Shown here piece by piece: positions 44,013-54,635 of a stretch of DNA of 64,000 nucleotides; position 1 is the stretch's first letter, and each line of letters opens with the position of its first letter. The stretch lies in NCBI GenBank assembly GCA_038373885.1, contig JAWZYV010013019.1:434001-498000 (forward strand), read 5' to 3'. Under the pieces are notes generated by a model. That model was not told where the DNA came from. It worked only from the letters and a program-made list of their open reading frames with translations, and did not search any database. The DNA comes from Cheiracanthium punctorium (taxonomy: Eukaryota; Arthropoda; Arachnida; Araneae; Cheiracanthiidae). Position numbers and translations under genes: made by a program.

Positions 44013-44735
44013 GTTTTAATGAAATTGAATGTAAGCTTTGAAATATTGGCAACTTTATGTGAAATTTTGGTGAAAAATTGCGTTCACGCCACATCTCCTG
44101 CAACCAGTTCTAATAAATATATATTAATAATATTTTTACCGTACATATCTAACATACTTATCTGTGTTATAAATCAAAAGATTTGCAAAGTTCCGATTGA
44201 AATTATTTCCGTACAGGGGCGTAGCAAAGGAGGGGGGGGTTAGGGGGGTCATAACCCCCCCATGAGGAATTTTTTGCCTTACAAAATGTTTATTCTTCAC
44301 TCCCTTTTCACACACATGCATGCATATATGTGAGTTTCAGTAGTCGTAACCCCCCCCCCCATGAAAAATTTCTGGCTACGCCCCTTCAGATTTTACATGA
44401 AAACTCAGTATTTTTCCTAAAAACAAGCAAAGTTTGAAGAGCAAAATAGTCATTGAATCAATAAATAAACACGGAAATATTATATTCTGCTTCATAATAC
44501 AGCTAGTGATGATCAAAATATTCTGGCCATATTTCAAGGTAATAAGTTAAACATGAAATTTATCGTAAAGAAAATTTACGAAAAAAAAACAGTTTTTCAA
44601 AAAACGCGTTCAAAGATTTTTATACTATACAAAATGCTACCCTTCCGGTTCATTATTTCTTGCAATAACTTAGCTTCTATTTATCGTAGAAACAAAAATA
44701 AAACGGTTTTTGACTCCTAATCGTGTGATCTATAA
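44013..44735 (-). repeat. Repeat family T, copy 2 (inverted, one MITE inserted)
   Basis: It aligns inverted with 6306-8335 after removal of the two insertions there, and itself carries the MITE 44214-44386. It gives the empty sites for both elements at 6444-7144 and 7245-8034. Confidence 0.75.
44214..44386. mobile_element. hAT-type MITE, close relative of 32013-32179
   Basis: Left end CAGGGGCGTAGCA and right end CTGGCTACGCCCC; the interior shares GTCATAACCCCCCCATGAGG, TTTATTCTTCACT and CATGAAAAATTTCTGGC with 32013-32179. The last bases and the target duplication are damaged. Family T similarity resumes on both sides. Confidence 0.85.
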
Positions 44736-45212
44736 AGTGAGCATCAGGGACTTGGGAAAAATTCAGGATGATTCTTTATAAGCTGCAATACACATTAAAA
44801 TAAATGGGAGAAAAAAAGGTGCCTTTTATGAAACTTTAAGAAATAACTAACATAGAGTACAGCAAAATTTTCCAGAGTGATACGTTCTGCATTTTTTTTT
44901 CTTTTTAGAGCATTTATTAAAAGTTTCGTGTCTGATACAGATGGATTGTGTATTTCTTCAATGTATAGTACAGATTGTTAAGAGGCATTCTGAATATTTT
45001 AAAGAGCTTGCCATAATTAGTTTTTTTCCTACTTATATACCAAAATAACATGATTCTTTCGAAATACCCCTTTAATGGAATTTTCTAAGCTCGGTCAGAC
45101 AAAATAAATCATTAACGATGAGTATATAAAAAAAAAAAAAATTAGGCACTATCTCGCCATCATCATTTATTTCCTCAAACACACGGAGCCTTCTCATAAA
45201 AATTTGCCTATT
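44736..45212. other. No feature seen
   Basis: AT-rich DNA without a supported feature. A minus-strand 85-codon frame here overlaps the mariner end. Confidence 0.5.
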
Positions 45213-45808
45213 TACAAAGGGCATTCCATAAAAACTGAGAGTTATTTTTTTACGTAGTGGCAACACCGCGAAACTAAAAAATAGAAGTGCAGGCGATTTT
45301 TTCAAAATGTTAACTGTACGTTTATACAAAATTCTACACGAAGCAGACGATTTTATTTTCCTAGTTCCGTGCTTGTTTAAAGAACTGTTTTATTTGCCCT
45401 ACAGAAATGGAGATGAGTGATGACATTACATTACAATAATGCTCGCCCGCATTTCGCAACTTCTGTTCAGCAATATCTTAGTAAATGCAATATTAAAATC
45501 ATGCCACATCCCCCTTACAGTCCAGATCTCGCACCATGCGATTTCTGGCTGTTTCCGACGTTGAAGGAGAAGCTCCGTGGCAGAAAATTGAACACAGATT
45601 CTGAAGTTATTTCAGCAGTGGAGGGTCCTTTGAAGCAGCTTCCAGAAAAGGGCTTCTCTACTTGTTTTGAAAAGTGGGTTGAACGATAGGACCGTTGCAT
45701 ATCATCTGACGGAAGGCATTTTGAAAAAGAATGATGTATTTTTTCCTGTAAATATATTGCTTGATTTTTTATGATTTTACTCTCAGATTTTATGGAATGC
45801 CCTTTGTA
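45213..45808 (+). mobile_element. mariner element, internally deleted, 28-bp TIRs
   Basis: TA (45213-45214 and 45807-45808) flanks inverted ends. The left end begins CAAAGGGCATTCCATAAAAA (45215) and the right end is its inverse with one mismatch in 28. At 592 bp it is about half the usual length of roughly 1.3 kb for mariner elements, and it keeps only the 3' part of the transposase. Confidence 0.95.
45417..45733 (+). pseudogene. mariner DD34D transposase C-terminal half
   Basis: The frame carries LHYNNARPH, aligned with the canonical LHDNARPH block, then PPYSPDLAPCDFWLFP 20 residues later, and LRGRKL. The third catalytic Asp (APCDFW) is present, and its spacing of 34 residues from the N of YNN identifies the DD34D mariner family, but the second catalytic Asp is replaced by Asn. 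A stop follows WVER (near 45687), after which DRCISSDGRHFEK continues the normal mariner C-terminus in the same frame. The helix-turn-helix and first Asp region are deleted. The element cannot encode an active enzyme. Confidence 0.93.
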
Positions 45809-46059
45809 TATATTATTTATTACATTGTTATTTATTAGCACTAGGGTGCTATTTCGCTCAGTAAGAGAATTTTCTCTACGCAATATTGTTGGCAAGTTTT
45901 GCAGATATGAACTGTCACGGTGAAGATATTTTCAAATGTGTTTGCCAACGTGGAGCGGAGGGGGGGGGGGCGCAAATAAAATGTTGAAAGTCGCACAAAG
46001 TTTACAATTTTTGATAATTGACCGCTAAATTGGGTGCCAAAACGCGACAATTTATTATA
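45809..46059. other. No feature; poly-G run at ~45960
   Basis: Short unassigned stretch right of the mariner element, with G runs at 45959-45970. Confidence 0.5.
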
Positions 46060-46827
46060 AATATATTTCGAGTATACTTAGAAAAAGCCTGGCGAATATT
46101 GTAAAATAGTTTTAGCAGGCGATTTTAATATAGATTTTAATTCCGAAGTAGTGTTTTATAGAACAGAGAAAACAAATACGGTACACTCATAGATTATGAT
46201 ACATTTTCCAAATGGTATTTATAAAGGTGAAGTATAGTTTGACTATGACGAAAATTCTTAAACAGTTTTGGTAGGTGATTGTAATACAGATTTCTATTCC
46301 GAAGAAGTGTTTTATGGTACAAGGATACTATAGGATACTACCTTCAGGAACGGCCTACCTATTTGGTTTAAAGCCTGTTTTAGTTCCTGAAGTGTCCTAC
46401 TGTCCTGCTGAACCCTAGCCGCAGGCTCAGGTGCAGCAAGCAGCAGTTTCCCCCATTTTTATTTTTTTACAGCAGAATTTTTGGATTACAATTGGTAAAA
46501 TACATCAGTGTTATACGATATTAAAGCAGTTAGTTTACAATAGGTAAAATACATCAGTGTTATACGATATTAAAGCAGTTAGTTTACAATGGTTTACAAT
46601 AGCTCACAATATTGTTCTTACGTCAGTAACATTTGACCATATATACATATATTTAACACGTTCCCTTTTTTCTTTCTTTTTTTTTACAATTTTGAAAGTT
46701 CAGAAAAAAGTAAATAAATATCTAAAAGTAAACAATAGGATTCAAAAAGAGAAACTTTCAAAGTAATTTTGAAAAATTTAAACATAAATAAATATATCTA
46801 ATAATCAAAATTGGGCTTTAGAAAGAA

Positions 46828-46873
<46 letters not shown>

Positions 46874-47830
46874 GTACTGAAAAATTAAATTTAAGCTTGG
46901 ATATGAGAAGTGTTTTCTTTTTATTCTAACGAAATAAAAGCAGTAACCGATTTTTATGTCCGAAAATAATGGTACAAGGATGGAAAACACGGTACACTCA
47001 TGGATTATGATGCCCATTCCAAACAGTATTTAAAATGTCTACGCGATAAAGCTGGAATATACCTGGCGAAGATTGTAAAACAGTTTCAGTATGCGATTTT
47101 AAGATAGATTTCGATTCCAAAGATGTGTTTTATGGTACAAGAAAGAGTTGATTCCTGTTTTAAGGCTCCCACTCTCTCCAACCTAAAAAATCCCGACACT
47201 TTGGGGAGCTTTGCAGCCATGGATCTCTAGGAGTTGTGCACAAGTTTCACCGCTCCCTAAGAACTAGATGAAAACTAAAGTGAACAAATGAGCGATAAAC
47301 GCACCAGTTAAGGAATCTGGAGACGGTTAATTATTAAAACTACATTAATTGGCAACCCAAAATAAATAAAAATGTAACGGAATGCTGTACTTACATGCTG
47401 TTCCAAATCGCCATTTTAATTCTAAATTACGGTTGCCCCATAAATACAAAAAATCGTCATGGTAACTGCATATGTTTAATTATCGCCTCATTGACGAGAG
47501 TCGGGGGTTAAAGTAGGAATCAACCCAAGAAAGACAAGCATGGTACACTCAAGGATTATGATGCACATTCGAAACAATATTTAAAACGGTGAAGTATAGT
47601 TGATATACTTGGCGAAGATTGTAAAATAGTTTTAGTAGGTGATTTTAAGATTGATTTCGATTCCAAAAATGGGTTTTATGAAACACGGAAGAAAAATATG
47701 TCACACTCATGAATAATGATACACTTTCCAACTTAATGGAATAAGGAAGAAAAATAGGAATGGAGCATAAATTATGATACGTTTTTAATATATAGCACTT
47801 TAGTGCGTATAAAATCTGAAAGTGTTTCAG
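46060..47830 (+). repeat. Dispersed ~156-bp repeat units, LINE-endonuclease-like
   Basis: Units carry CTGGCGAATATTGTAAAATA, TTAGCAGGCGATTTTAATAT, a GATTCCRAAGAWGTGTTTTA-like block and GGTACACTCATGGATTATGA. They recur near 46105, 46266, 47080 and 47615; the first pair is spaced 156 bp. In frame, the first unit reads IVLAGDFNIDFNSE, resembling the GDFN motif of LINE apurinic endonuclease domains; other units have stops. The last unit passes into sequence shared with 3830-3990. Also inside are a 49-bp tandem duplication (46494-46592) and an AT repeat (46832-46871). Confidence 0.6.
46832..46871. repeat. (TA)n microsatellite
   Basis: About 20 TA units within the dispersed repeat region. Confidence 0.95.
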
Positions 47831-48490
47831 ATTGTCTTCCTTTTCATTTTTCGATTTATTTATTTGATACAGCTAGGAGATTACGCGCATGCGCAAATCG
47901 CCAAAAAAATTAAAAATCGCCATGAGTGGTAAATATCCAACCTGTTCTATTTATTTTTCAGATTTAAGGCAGATAAGAGTGGACTGCCTATCCACAGTTT
48001 CTCAGTTCCTCCACAAAACAGACGTTCAGAAAAGAAGAAGGCAGACTCTCCCAAACATAACTCGGAACGCTTTTGAGACGCTGCCAGAACCGTCTTTCAG
48101 TTGTGCGTTAGTGTGACACACTTAACCGCGCAAAGACCAAAAAATCGTTGACATTGAATCCTCCGTATCTCTCTTTGTTTGACTTTCTGTCTCGCCCGGC
48201 GGGCCAGACCAAACAACATCTGTCTAGCGCTGGGATCGAAAACGATTAATTGGCTTTTTGATTACTCGAATAGATTAAAGTGGGAATTAATTGAATTCAG
48301 AACGAGAACAGAGGGACGGCCACCTAATAAGCATCTCAATATCCGAATTTGATTGATTTAACCACCACAATCAGGGATACGATTGATTTTTCGTTTGTTT
48401 GGTTATATTCATTTGTTTGCCTTTCCCTGCTCTCCCCAAGCTAAGTCACAATCTCTATCATCTGCGTCTCCTTATGGTTGTTTGTAGGGG
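47831..48490. other. Apparently single-copy DNA with a candidate exon
   Basis: Less AT-rich than its neighbours, with no repeat copies in the window. It holds a candidate terminal exon at 47962-48076 and TAAT-rich sequence at 48240-48370 (for example CGATTAATTGGC, TTTGATTA, AATTAATTGAATTC). Confidence 0.3.
47962..48076 (+). CDS. Candidate 3'-terminal coding exon (weak)
   Basis: A good splice-acceptor-like tract (TTCTATTTATTTTTCAG, ending 47961) precedes a 37-codon open segment from 47963 that starts FKADKSGLPIHSFS, runs through a serine-, lysine- and proline-rich stretch with a basic EKKK cluster, and ends at TGA (48074-48076). Composition resembles the disordered C-terminus of a nuclear protein more than random AT-rich DNA. 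No homologue is recognised, no upstream exon is visible in the window, and no polyadenylation signal is obvious. An alternative frame from 47889 crosses the same acceptor without splicing, so chance is quite possible. Confidence 0.2.
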
Positions 48491-49973
48491 CCCAGACAGC
48501 ACATAAGCTTAAATCAAGCTTGACATTTCTTTGAATTTGACGCATTAATGCAAGCTTGACAGTTCAACTGATTCTAAGCTGGCAGCAAGCTTGCAGGAGT
48601 CAAGTTGAATTGTCAAGCTTAAATACAGCTTGATATAAGATTGGCAATTGCTACTCGCTTTATTTTTCCTTTTTAAAGGAGCGTTGATGGCGCCATCTGT
48701 GAAAGAGAATGGACATTAATTGTCTAGCTTCCTCAAATTTGCTGAAAGTTCGTAAAAGATGTGTTTATTTTATTACCAGTGCCATATTACCGGCAAGGCA
48801 AACGGGGCAACTGCCCAGGGCCTACAGATTTTAGGGCCCAAAAATCTTACATCTTACACTTTTGTAGTTTTAAAATAAAATTACAAAGGAAAAAAAAAAT
48901 TCAGAAGTTATATAATTTTTTTAATTATAAAGTATGAACAATGAAAATAATTCAAATTTACATTTGTGTAAATTAATTTAAACTTATTTTTAATTCTTCG
49001 AAATGCTCTATATCGATATAGCATACCAATATGTAGGAAAATAACTAACCACATTTGTAAAGAGAATTTTTAGCGTTAAAAAAATAGCAAAAATTTTCAA
49101 TTATTTGTTATTATAATAAATATTTACAAAAATGACTAAAGTGTTTGTATTCCATACATGTTATGTTAGCAACTGTGATACAGCATTTCGAAGTAACCTT
49201 TAACTATCTGTTTCTTTGATTTCAGATTACTTAACACAAAATTTGAGTTAGGTAAGTAAACCCATTCTACATTTCCAAATATGGAAATTCCTCAAAATAA
49301 AATACAATTATACTACGAAATTGATTTCAAAATCAGTCGTTTGTCTCGATTTTGGCCAGCGGCAGTATTGCTCATGAGTGTTGCGAAAGTTTTAAAACAT
49401 GTGTTGCTTTTAGTTTATATTATGTTTATTTCCCTATTAGTAGAGTCTCTAAATCACACATAAAATTATTTTAATTTTGATGCATCCCATGGAAAAATAA
49501 AAAAAAAAACAAATAACATATCAATCTAGCCACTTATCAATCTAGCCAGAAAACCGCTTAATAATTCAGTTCAAACTTTAGTCATAGCTGCACAAGGCTC
49601 CGGTGGCTCAATGGATAACGCGCTCGGCTACGAACCGGAAGGTCCCGGGTTCTATCCTAGCCACAAACACTCGATGGAAACAGATTAAAATAACTTAAAA
49701 TTACAGCATAGAGGGGGGAAATGCGCGGAAAAATAAAGTATGTGGGGCGCGGGCGCCCCGTGTATTTAGAAAATTTTTTAAGCTTGAAATGTCAAGCTTG
49801 ATTCAAGCTTGTATTGTCAAGCTTAATGCAAGCTGGGCAAATGTAAACTAGAACACTTGATTCAAGCTTGCATCAAGCTTACACGCCTGGAATTTTCAAG
49901 CTTAATTCAAGCTTATTGACTTGATAAATCAAGCTTGCTGCAAGTTTGATGCAAGTTTGCTGTGCTGTCTGGG
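48491..49973. mobile_element. TIR element with AAGCTTG-packed subterminal arrays
   Basis: Exact 13-bp inverted ends CCCAGACAGCACA (48491-48503) and TGTGCTGTCTGGG (49961-49973). The left 170 bp and right 200 bp are filled with CAAGCTTG, TCAAGCTTRA and GCAAGCTTG variants, probably transposase-binding repeats. The interior is AT-rich with a tRNA-like segment (49600-49668) and no transposase frame. No clear target duplication; superfamily unknown. Confidence 0.75.
49600..49668 (+). repeat. tRNA-Arg-like SINE head or tRNA pseudogene
   Basis: GGTGGCTCAATGGATAACGC is a good A-box/D-arm, the loop CTACGAA would give anticodon ACG (Arg), and GGTCCCGGGTTCTATCC is a B-box with a changed base. The acceptor stem has no 3' partner and the T stem is broken, so it is not a functional tRNA. 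Confidence 0.5.
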
Positions 49974-50286
49974 GGAGGCCAAGTCAAGGGTCTTGCCCCA
50001 GACAGATTACTACTTCTTAGCGTTGTGCCACTTCTGTCATACCAGTAGATAAATAATAAGGATAATAGAGACCTTATCCTGCCCGTAGGTATTATAGATG
50101 AGGCGGGCTCAACCCGAGCCCTGGCCTAGACCAAAGCTAGTTAGAAATTTTTCCTTTTTTGAACATACACCTTGTTATAAACAGATTTTAAAAAAGTGAT
50201 TCATTGGAGAAATAAACCAATCATTATTATTTGATATTACTTGAATATAAAAAATTAGAAAGTGTATTTGTATTATACGTGTATTA
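49974..50286. repeat. Left part of a probable hAT relic
   Basis: TAGATGAGGCGGGCTCAACC at about 50096 is mirrored at the right by GAGCCCGAACTCATCTC near 51287-51293. These look like GGGCTC-rich inverted ends of a decayed hAT-type element into which the mariner at 50289 inserted. No target duplication is visible. Confidence 0.4.
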
Positions 50287-51138
50287 TACAGGGTGGGCGA
50301 AAAGACCCTGCCACATTAGTAGTATGGCCACCACATTCACTAGTATGGCCACCTAGGTCTCCAGATTTAACTCCGCTTGATTTTTTCCTGTGGGTTGTGT
50401 CAAGGACAAAGTCTTCGCTTCGAAAATGACCGACATTACACAGCTCAAGACACGGATCATCGAAGTCATCGAGAATATTCCATAATCCATGTTGACAAGC
50501 ACGTGGAATGAGATCGAGCTGGATACGGCCGCCGGGAAACTGGGAAATTTCCCGATGGGCCGGTCACTTTCGCATATATATGTCGTATGTATAATGCGCA
50601 TGTTTGTCCAGGATAAAATGTAAGTGGTCCGCCGTTTACATGGCGGTTCCAGGGGGGGTCACGGGGGTCATGACCCCCCAAATGGTCTTCGACTAAGGGG
50701 CCTAGATTAACCATCCCCTCTTAAAAAAAAGAGGGGAAGGGCCCAAAATAGGAGCCTAGATTAACCATGTTTGTTCATGCCATCCATGTAACCATGGTCA
50801 GTTTGATATTTCCCGGGGCTGGTGTGATCAACTGCCTCCGGCCCTGAGATCGAGTATCGCCTAGATGTGACACGAGCTACGAAAGGTGCCCATATCGAAA
50901 CTTGGTAACAAGAAACTCGTTCTGCAAGGGTAACTATTAAAAAGTTTTTCATATAAAATGTCATTCTATGGATTTTTGGTCCTGTGGCGTTCTCTTTCGG
51001 CAGCAATTCGGAATTTTCTGTTGATATAAAAACTTAACATTCTGTTAAAGAAGTGACCGCAAACTGAACCTTTTATGGCAATTTCTATTTTACATATTAT
51101 TTTCTGAAATGTGTCAAGGACTTTTCACCCACCCTGTA
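50287..51138. mobile_element. Tc1/mariner-like element, CAGGGTGGGCGAAAAG ends
   Basis: TA (50287-50288 and 51137-51138) flanks CAGGGTGGGCGAAAAG and, inverted, CAGGGTGGGTGAAAAG (15/16). The 848-bp element keeps the 3' part of a transposase on the plus strand. Inside, CCTAGATTAACCAT occurs twice about 60 bp apart (50700-50768) near a GGGGTCATGACCCCCC palindrome, suggesting a small later rearrangement. Confidence 0.88.
50346..50625 (+). pseudogene. mariner-like transposase C-terminus, frameshifted
   Basis: The first frame reads WPPRSPDLTPLDFFLW (50346-50393), the block with the third catalytic Asp (TPLDFF) of an arthropod IS630/mariner-type DDE transposase. Immediately after, the reading frame shifts by one; the next frame gives VKDKVFASKMTDITQLKTRI, a stop, then SMLTSTWNEIELDTAAG, the usual C-terminal region. 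The upstream DDE core is deleted. It belongs to the same general group as the scrap at 16930-17004. It is non-functional because of the deletion, frameshift and stop. Confidence 0.85.
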
Positions 51139-51296
51139 TTTGTCTTTAACTTGCACAAACGACAAAATTTTTGATATTCTCTTTGTGAAGTAATTATCTA
51201 TCTATTAGATGAAATTTCGGGCTTGGGCTCAGGCTCCAACTTAAATAATATCGCTCGGGATCGGGCTTTAAAAAATGAGCCCGAACTCATCTCCTG
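51139..51296. repeat. Right part of the probable hAT relic
   Basis: GGGCTTGGGCTCAGGCTCC and GGGATCGGGCTTTAAAAAAT, then GAGCCCGAACTCATCTC, match the kind of GGGCTC repeats seen at 50096-50125 in inverse. Confidence 0.4.
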
Positions 51297-51700
51297 TCGA
51301 TCAAATAAATGAAAACTTAGTGAAAAAACACACATAAAATGCTACTTATAAGACGTTACGATCGTTTCAACCAAAAACATTCTTTCGGCCTTCATCAGAG
51401 AAAGCCCTTCGTCTCACTGAGCAGAGGGAACTGAAAAGATAAACGAACAAGCATGTTGCCACAAGGAAACAAGAAAGAAATAAGCAAGAAAAATAACACG
51501 AAAAAAGAAGGGAGATAAGTGGGAACAAAAGTGAGTGTTAATGTGCAAATAAACAAAACTACGAAAAATACACTCAAAATATTGGTGTTAAATGACAAAA
51601 TAAATAAAAACTTAGTGAAATAGCACACATAAAAGTTACTTATAAGACGTTACGATCGTTTCGAGCAAAAAAATTCTTTCAGTAGGTATGGGCGCCCATG
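51297..51700 (-). mobile_element. Tandem Penelope/retrozyme-like units, 294-bp period
   Basis: The minus strand carries two head-to-tail partial units: CGTTACGATCGTTTC occurs at 51354 and 51648 (294-bp spacing), each preceded by AAAACTTAGTGAAA and ACACATAAAA blocks. The complete hammerhead-like core (CTGATGA 51392-51398, GAAAC 51364-51368 on the minus strand) is in one unit; the other is cut before CTGATGA. The 77-codon minus-strand frame here is hydrophobic and AT-driven. Confidence 0.65.
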
Positions 51701-51727
51701 ATCTCCATCTATACAGAATGATTACAT

Positions 51728-51933
51728 TTAACCCTTTAACGCGCAGTGTTCCCGCTCTGGGAACACCAAACTCTGCCGGCGCACAGCCAGCTGTCGTCAA
51801 AAAAAGGGTATCTAGATCTGTGGCACGCGATGAACGTTTCGATCGTCCGCCATCTTGCTGGTAGTTAAGTCGAGCGATGGCAACGGCTGCCCTTTTTTCA
51901 GCATTGAGAAAGGGTTACGCCTCAAAGGGTTAA
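51728..51933. mobile_element. TTAA-flanked MITE, family P copy 4 (short)
   Basis: TTAA at 51728-51731 and 51930-51933, ends CCCTTTAACGCGCAG and, inverted, CCCTTTGAGGCGTAACCC. It keeps only one arm of the palindrome seen at 42324-42844. Confidence 0.85.
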
Positions 51934-53734
51934 CCCCAGTTGCACGAAAGGTGGATCTACGTACTCGATGGAGGACGGTATGAAATGTATACACAGGAAG
52001 ATTTTACAGGGTTTGTACGAGTCCTGGATTTTGTTGAAATTCCGAACTTTTGTAATATTGTCCTAAAATAGACTGATATTTTAAAAGCGATCCTGTTTTT
52101 CATAAAATGCGGATCGAAGTTCTCTTTAGCATCTTAAATAGTAAAACATTTTAGGACATTTTTTTCAAAAGTTCGAAATTTTAGCATATTAAGGTACGCA
52201 CCCTATTTTAACTCAATTTCGTCAAACTTGAGGGAGGAGTACGTTTCCTAAAAACAAACCAGAATCGCATATAGAAATCAGAGTCGAGGCAAGCTGTCTT
52301 CATGGACCTGCTAATTAACACTTTGGAAAAATTCTTGAGGTAATAGTTTTCCAACTGTCAGTGAAAAATGAATTGATCTTTCGCTGAATACACGTGACTA
52401 AAATTGATCATTTACGAATTTCTGTTTCAGGGTCTTGATGAAATTCGCAGAGCCCAGGACTTATAAATCCAGTTCAGAAATTAGGCAAACAATTCAGCAC
52501 TTCCTTCGAAATAACTGTTTTCTATTGCTTGAAAGTAGACGAAGTTTGCCAGCTCATTATTGCTATGATATTTTAATTTCTAAATCTTCTCGGAGAAATT
52601 TATTCCGCCTAGAAATATGTTAAAATTATTTTGAATCCCCCAAAGTAGAAGCCGCTAAGTATGTTTCACGGAGACTTGGAAATTTACGTATTTTTAAGTA
52701 ATTGCGTTACTTTACGTTAATTTTTTTTTTAAGCCGTACTATGTGGAGTGATTATTGTCTAACTGAATTTCAATAACATGAGAAACAATTTTTTAAACCA
52801 AAAATCTTTTGAGATAACATTTGTTAGACTATCATTCTTCAAAGATAAAATTTAAAAATGTCAAAATCAAAACAAACATTGAAACAGAAATGTCGCTACT
52901 CTGTTTCAACATCAATAGTACCAGCTAATTTGCAAAAAATGACAGATTTTTAAATACATTTAATCAATTTCACACTTTTTCTCTCAGCAAAATAACTTTT
53001 TTCGACAACTTGCAGTCAGTTTAATATGAAATTCAGGTTTCACTTTTACTTTCAATCAATAAACATCAACAAAGGCTGTCTTATCTTTATGTTTTCTATT
53101 GTGTATCCGCAAGAGTGGAAGTTAAATTACGAAAGTTAAATTTCGTAAACTAATAAATACAATTATTTTAAAAAAATGAAACTGTTGGCATTTTTTTTTC
53201 CAAACTAGGGGCCAAGGCCCCCAGACTCGCTTCGCTCGCTTTTCGTATGAGACATTCGGCCCCTAATAAGGCTTATTCGTAAAAAAGACATAATTTCAAC
53301 AGACAAAACCGAAGATTGGATCAGATAGAATGTTACTGAGCTACACATTGCTTGGTTCTTGCATGTTCATTGGTAAATAAAAATTTAAACTTCACACTAC
53401 AGTAGACCCCCTCCCCCTCATAACACGGAAGATATTTTGTTATGGGAATCCGTGTTGTACGGGTCCTGAGCTATTCTCCACCTGGAGTGCGGACTCCGCT
53501 TATAATCGCTGGAAAAAGTATTTGCACTTCTCAGAAACACAATGATATTTAATGTTGCCATTCAAAAGTTATATTAATTAGAAGCTAAAGCGTAATAAAA
53601 TCAGAACATTTCTTTCAGCTGTATTTTTAATAATGTAAAACCTATTGGACATCTTGCGAATATGTCACCCATGGCGATTTTTCATTATTTGGCGACTTGC
53701 GTACATGTAAAGTTAATAAAAGCTACGGAACAGA
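51934..53734. repeat. Mostly unassigned; small foldback and pogo-like end
   Basis: Inverted arms of about 35 bp at 52035-52070 and 52149-52193 share AAATTYCGAACTTTTG and TGTCCTAAAAT. CAGTAGACCCCCTCCCC at 53399 resembles one pogo/Tigger-type end without a partner. The 62-codon frame at 52435-52623 has no recognised domain. Confidence 0.4.
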
Positions 53735-54485
53735 TAGGATAGCTTGCCACCAAAGGCGACTTTTCATTATTTGGCGATTGACACGTGCTCACAACCTATA
53801 ATTACTGTTCATTTAAAGTTACCGGAAAACAGTTATCCATATTTTAATTTACATAATCGATTGCAGATTGGCGTACTTAGCACCACGAATTATACCATCT
53901 CGTCGCACTAGCAAATATCCAAAGTGTACTATAACTGCTATAATGGCATAGTTAACGCCGCCAAATATTTCTACTGGTAGCAAATAATCCAGCTGGACCG
54001 AACCGGCTTTAAAATAATCTGCATTTTAATTATTTTTCATTTTCAAGATATTAGTTATTCTGTTTTGGAAAAACGAATAATCGCTAATTCTAAACTCCTG
54101 TTGTCTAAGCGAACTTACTATTGGAAAATTGTCAACTTTGTGTAACATATTTTGAGTTACTTATTTCATATAGTTTTAATTTTGGCGTAAAATGGGTGTA
54201 TTTCTACTTCATGTTCGAAAATTTCACGCGATTCTAGATACTTGGAAACGCTTTGTTGCAAAGGAATGAATGATTTTATGCCAAATCTGGCAACCATTAT
54301 GTTTATTTTTCAGTTTTTTATTAATATCTTCTAAAATAATTCGATTTTCGAAATTTAATTCAGCTTAGCAGGTTCCTCGGAATTTTTCGAATCTGTGGGC
54401 ACCTTATTCGAAACTCAGATCCCCACGATTTAGGAGGAGATAGGCCAACAAGTTTTGACAGCGCCAGCGGCCTTCACTTTTTTTT
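53735..54485 (-). repeat. Repeat family S, copy 2 (MITE-free)
   Basis: This is the inverted paralogue of 31385-32410 and shows the empty site of the MITE at 32013-32179. It is followed on the same strand by family R (54490-54635). Confidence 0.8.
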
Positions 54486-54489
54486 AGAA

Positions 54490-54635
54490 TAGAGAGAAAT
54501 AACAATAACATACATAAATGTCATAGAAATCGATGTATATTTACGACAGCTAGAGCACGGACGGACGGACAGACAGAGAAACTGAAATCATAAACACTTT
54601 TCAACCTTGTTAGAAAGCGTTAAAAAGTGTTAATT
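54490..54635 (-). repeat. Repeat family R, copy 2 (partial)
   Basis: AGAGCACGGACGGACGG, AAATCGATGTATATTTACG and CATAAACACTTTTCAACCTT match, inverted, 62770-62860 and partly 55965-55995. Confidence 0.6.

Noticed and set aside
44206..44394. 8-bp target duplication for the MITE at 44214
   Set aside because: Left TTTCCGTA and right CAGATTTT do not match and the last bases of the right end are altered.
49600..49668. Functional tRNA-Arg(ACG) gene
   Set aside because: The A box and anticodon loop look good, but the acceptor stem has no partner and the T stem is broken.
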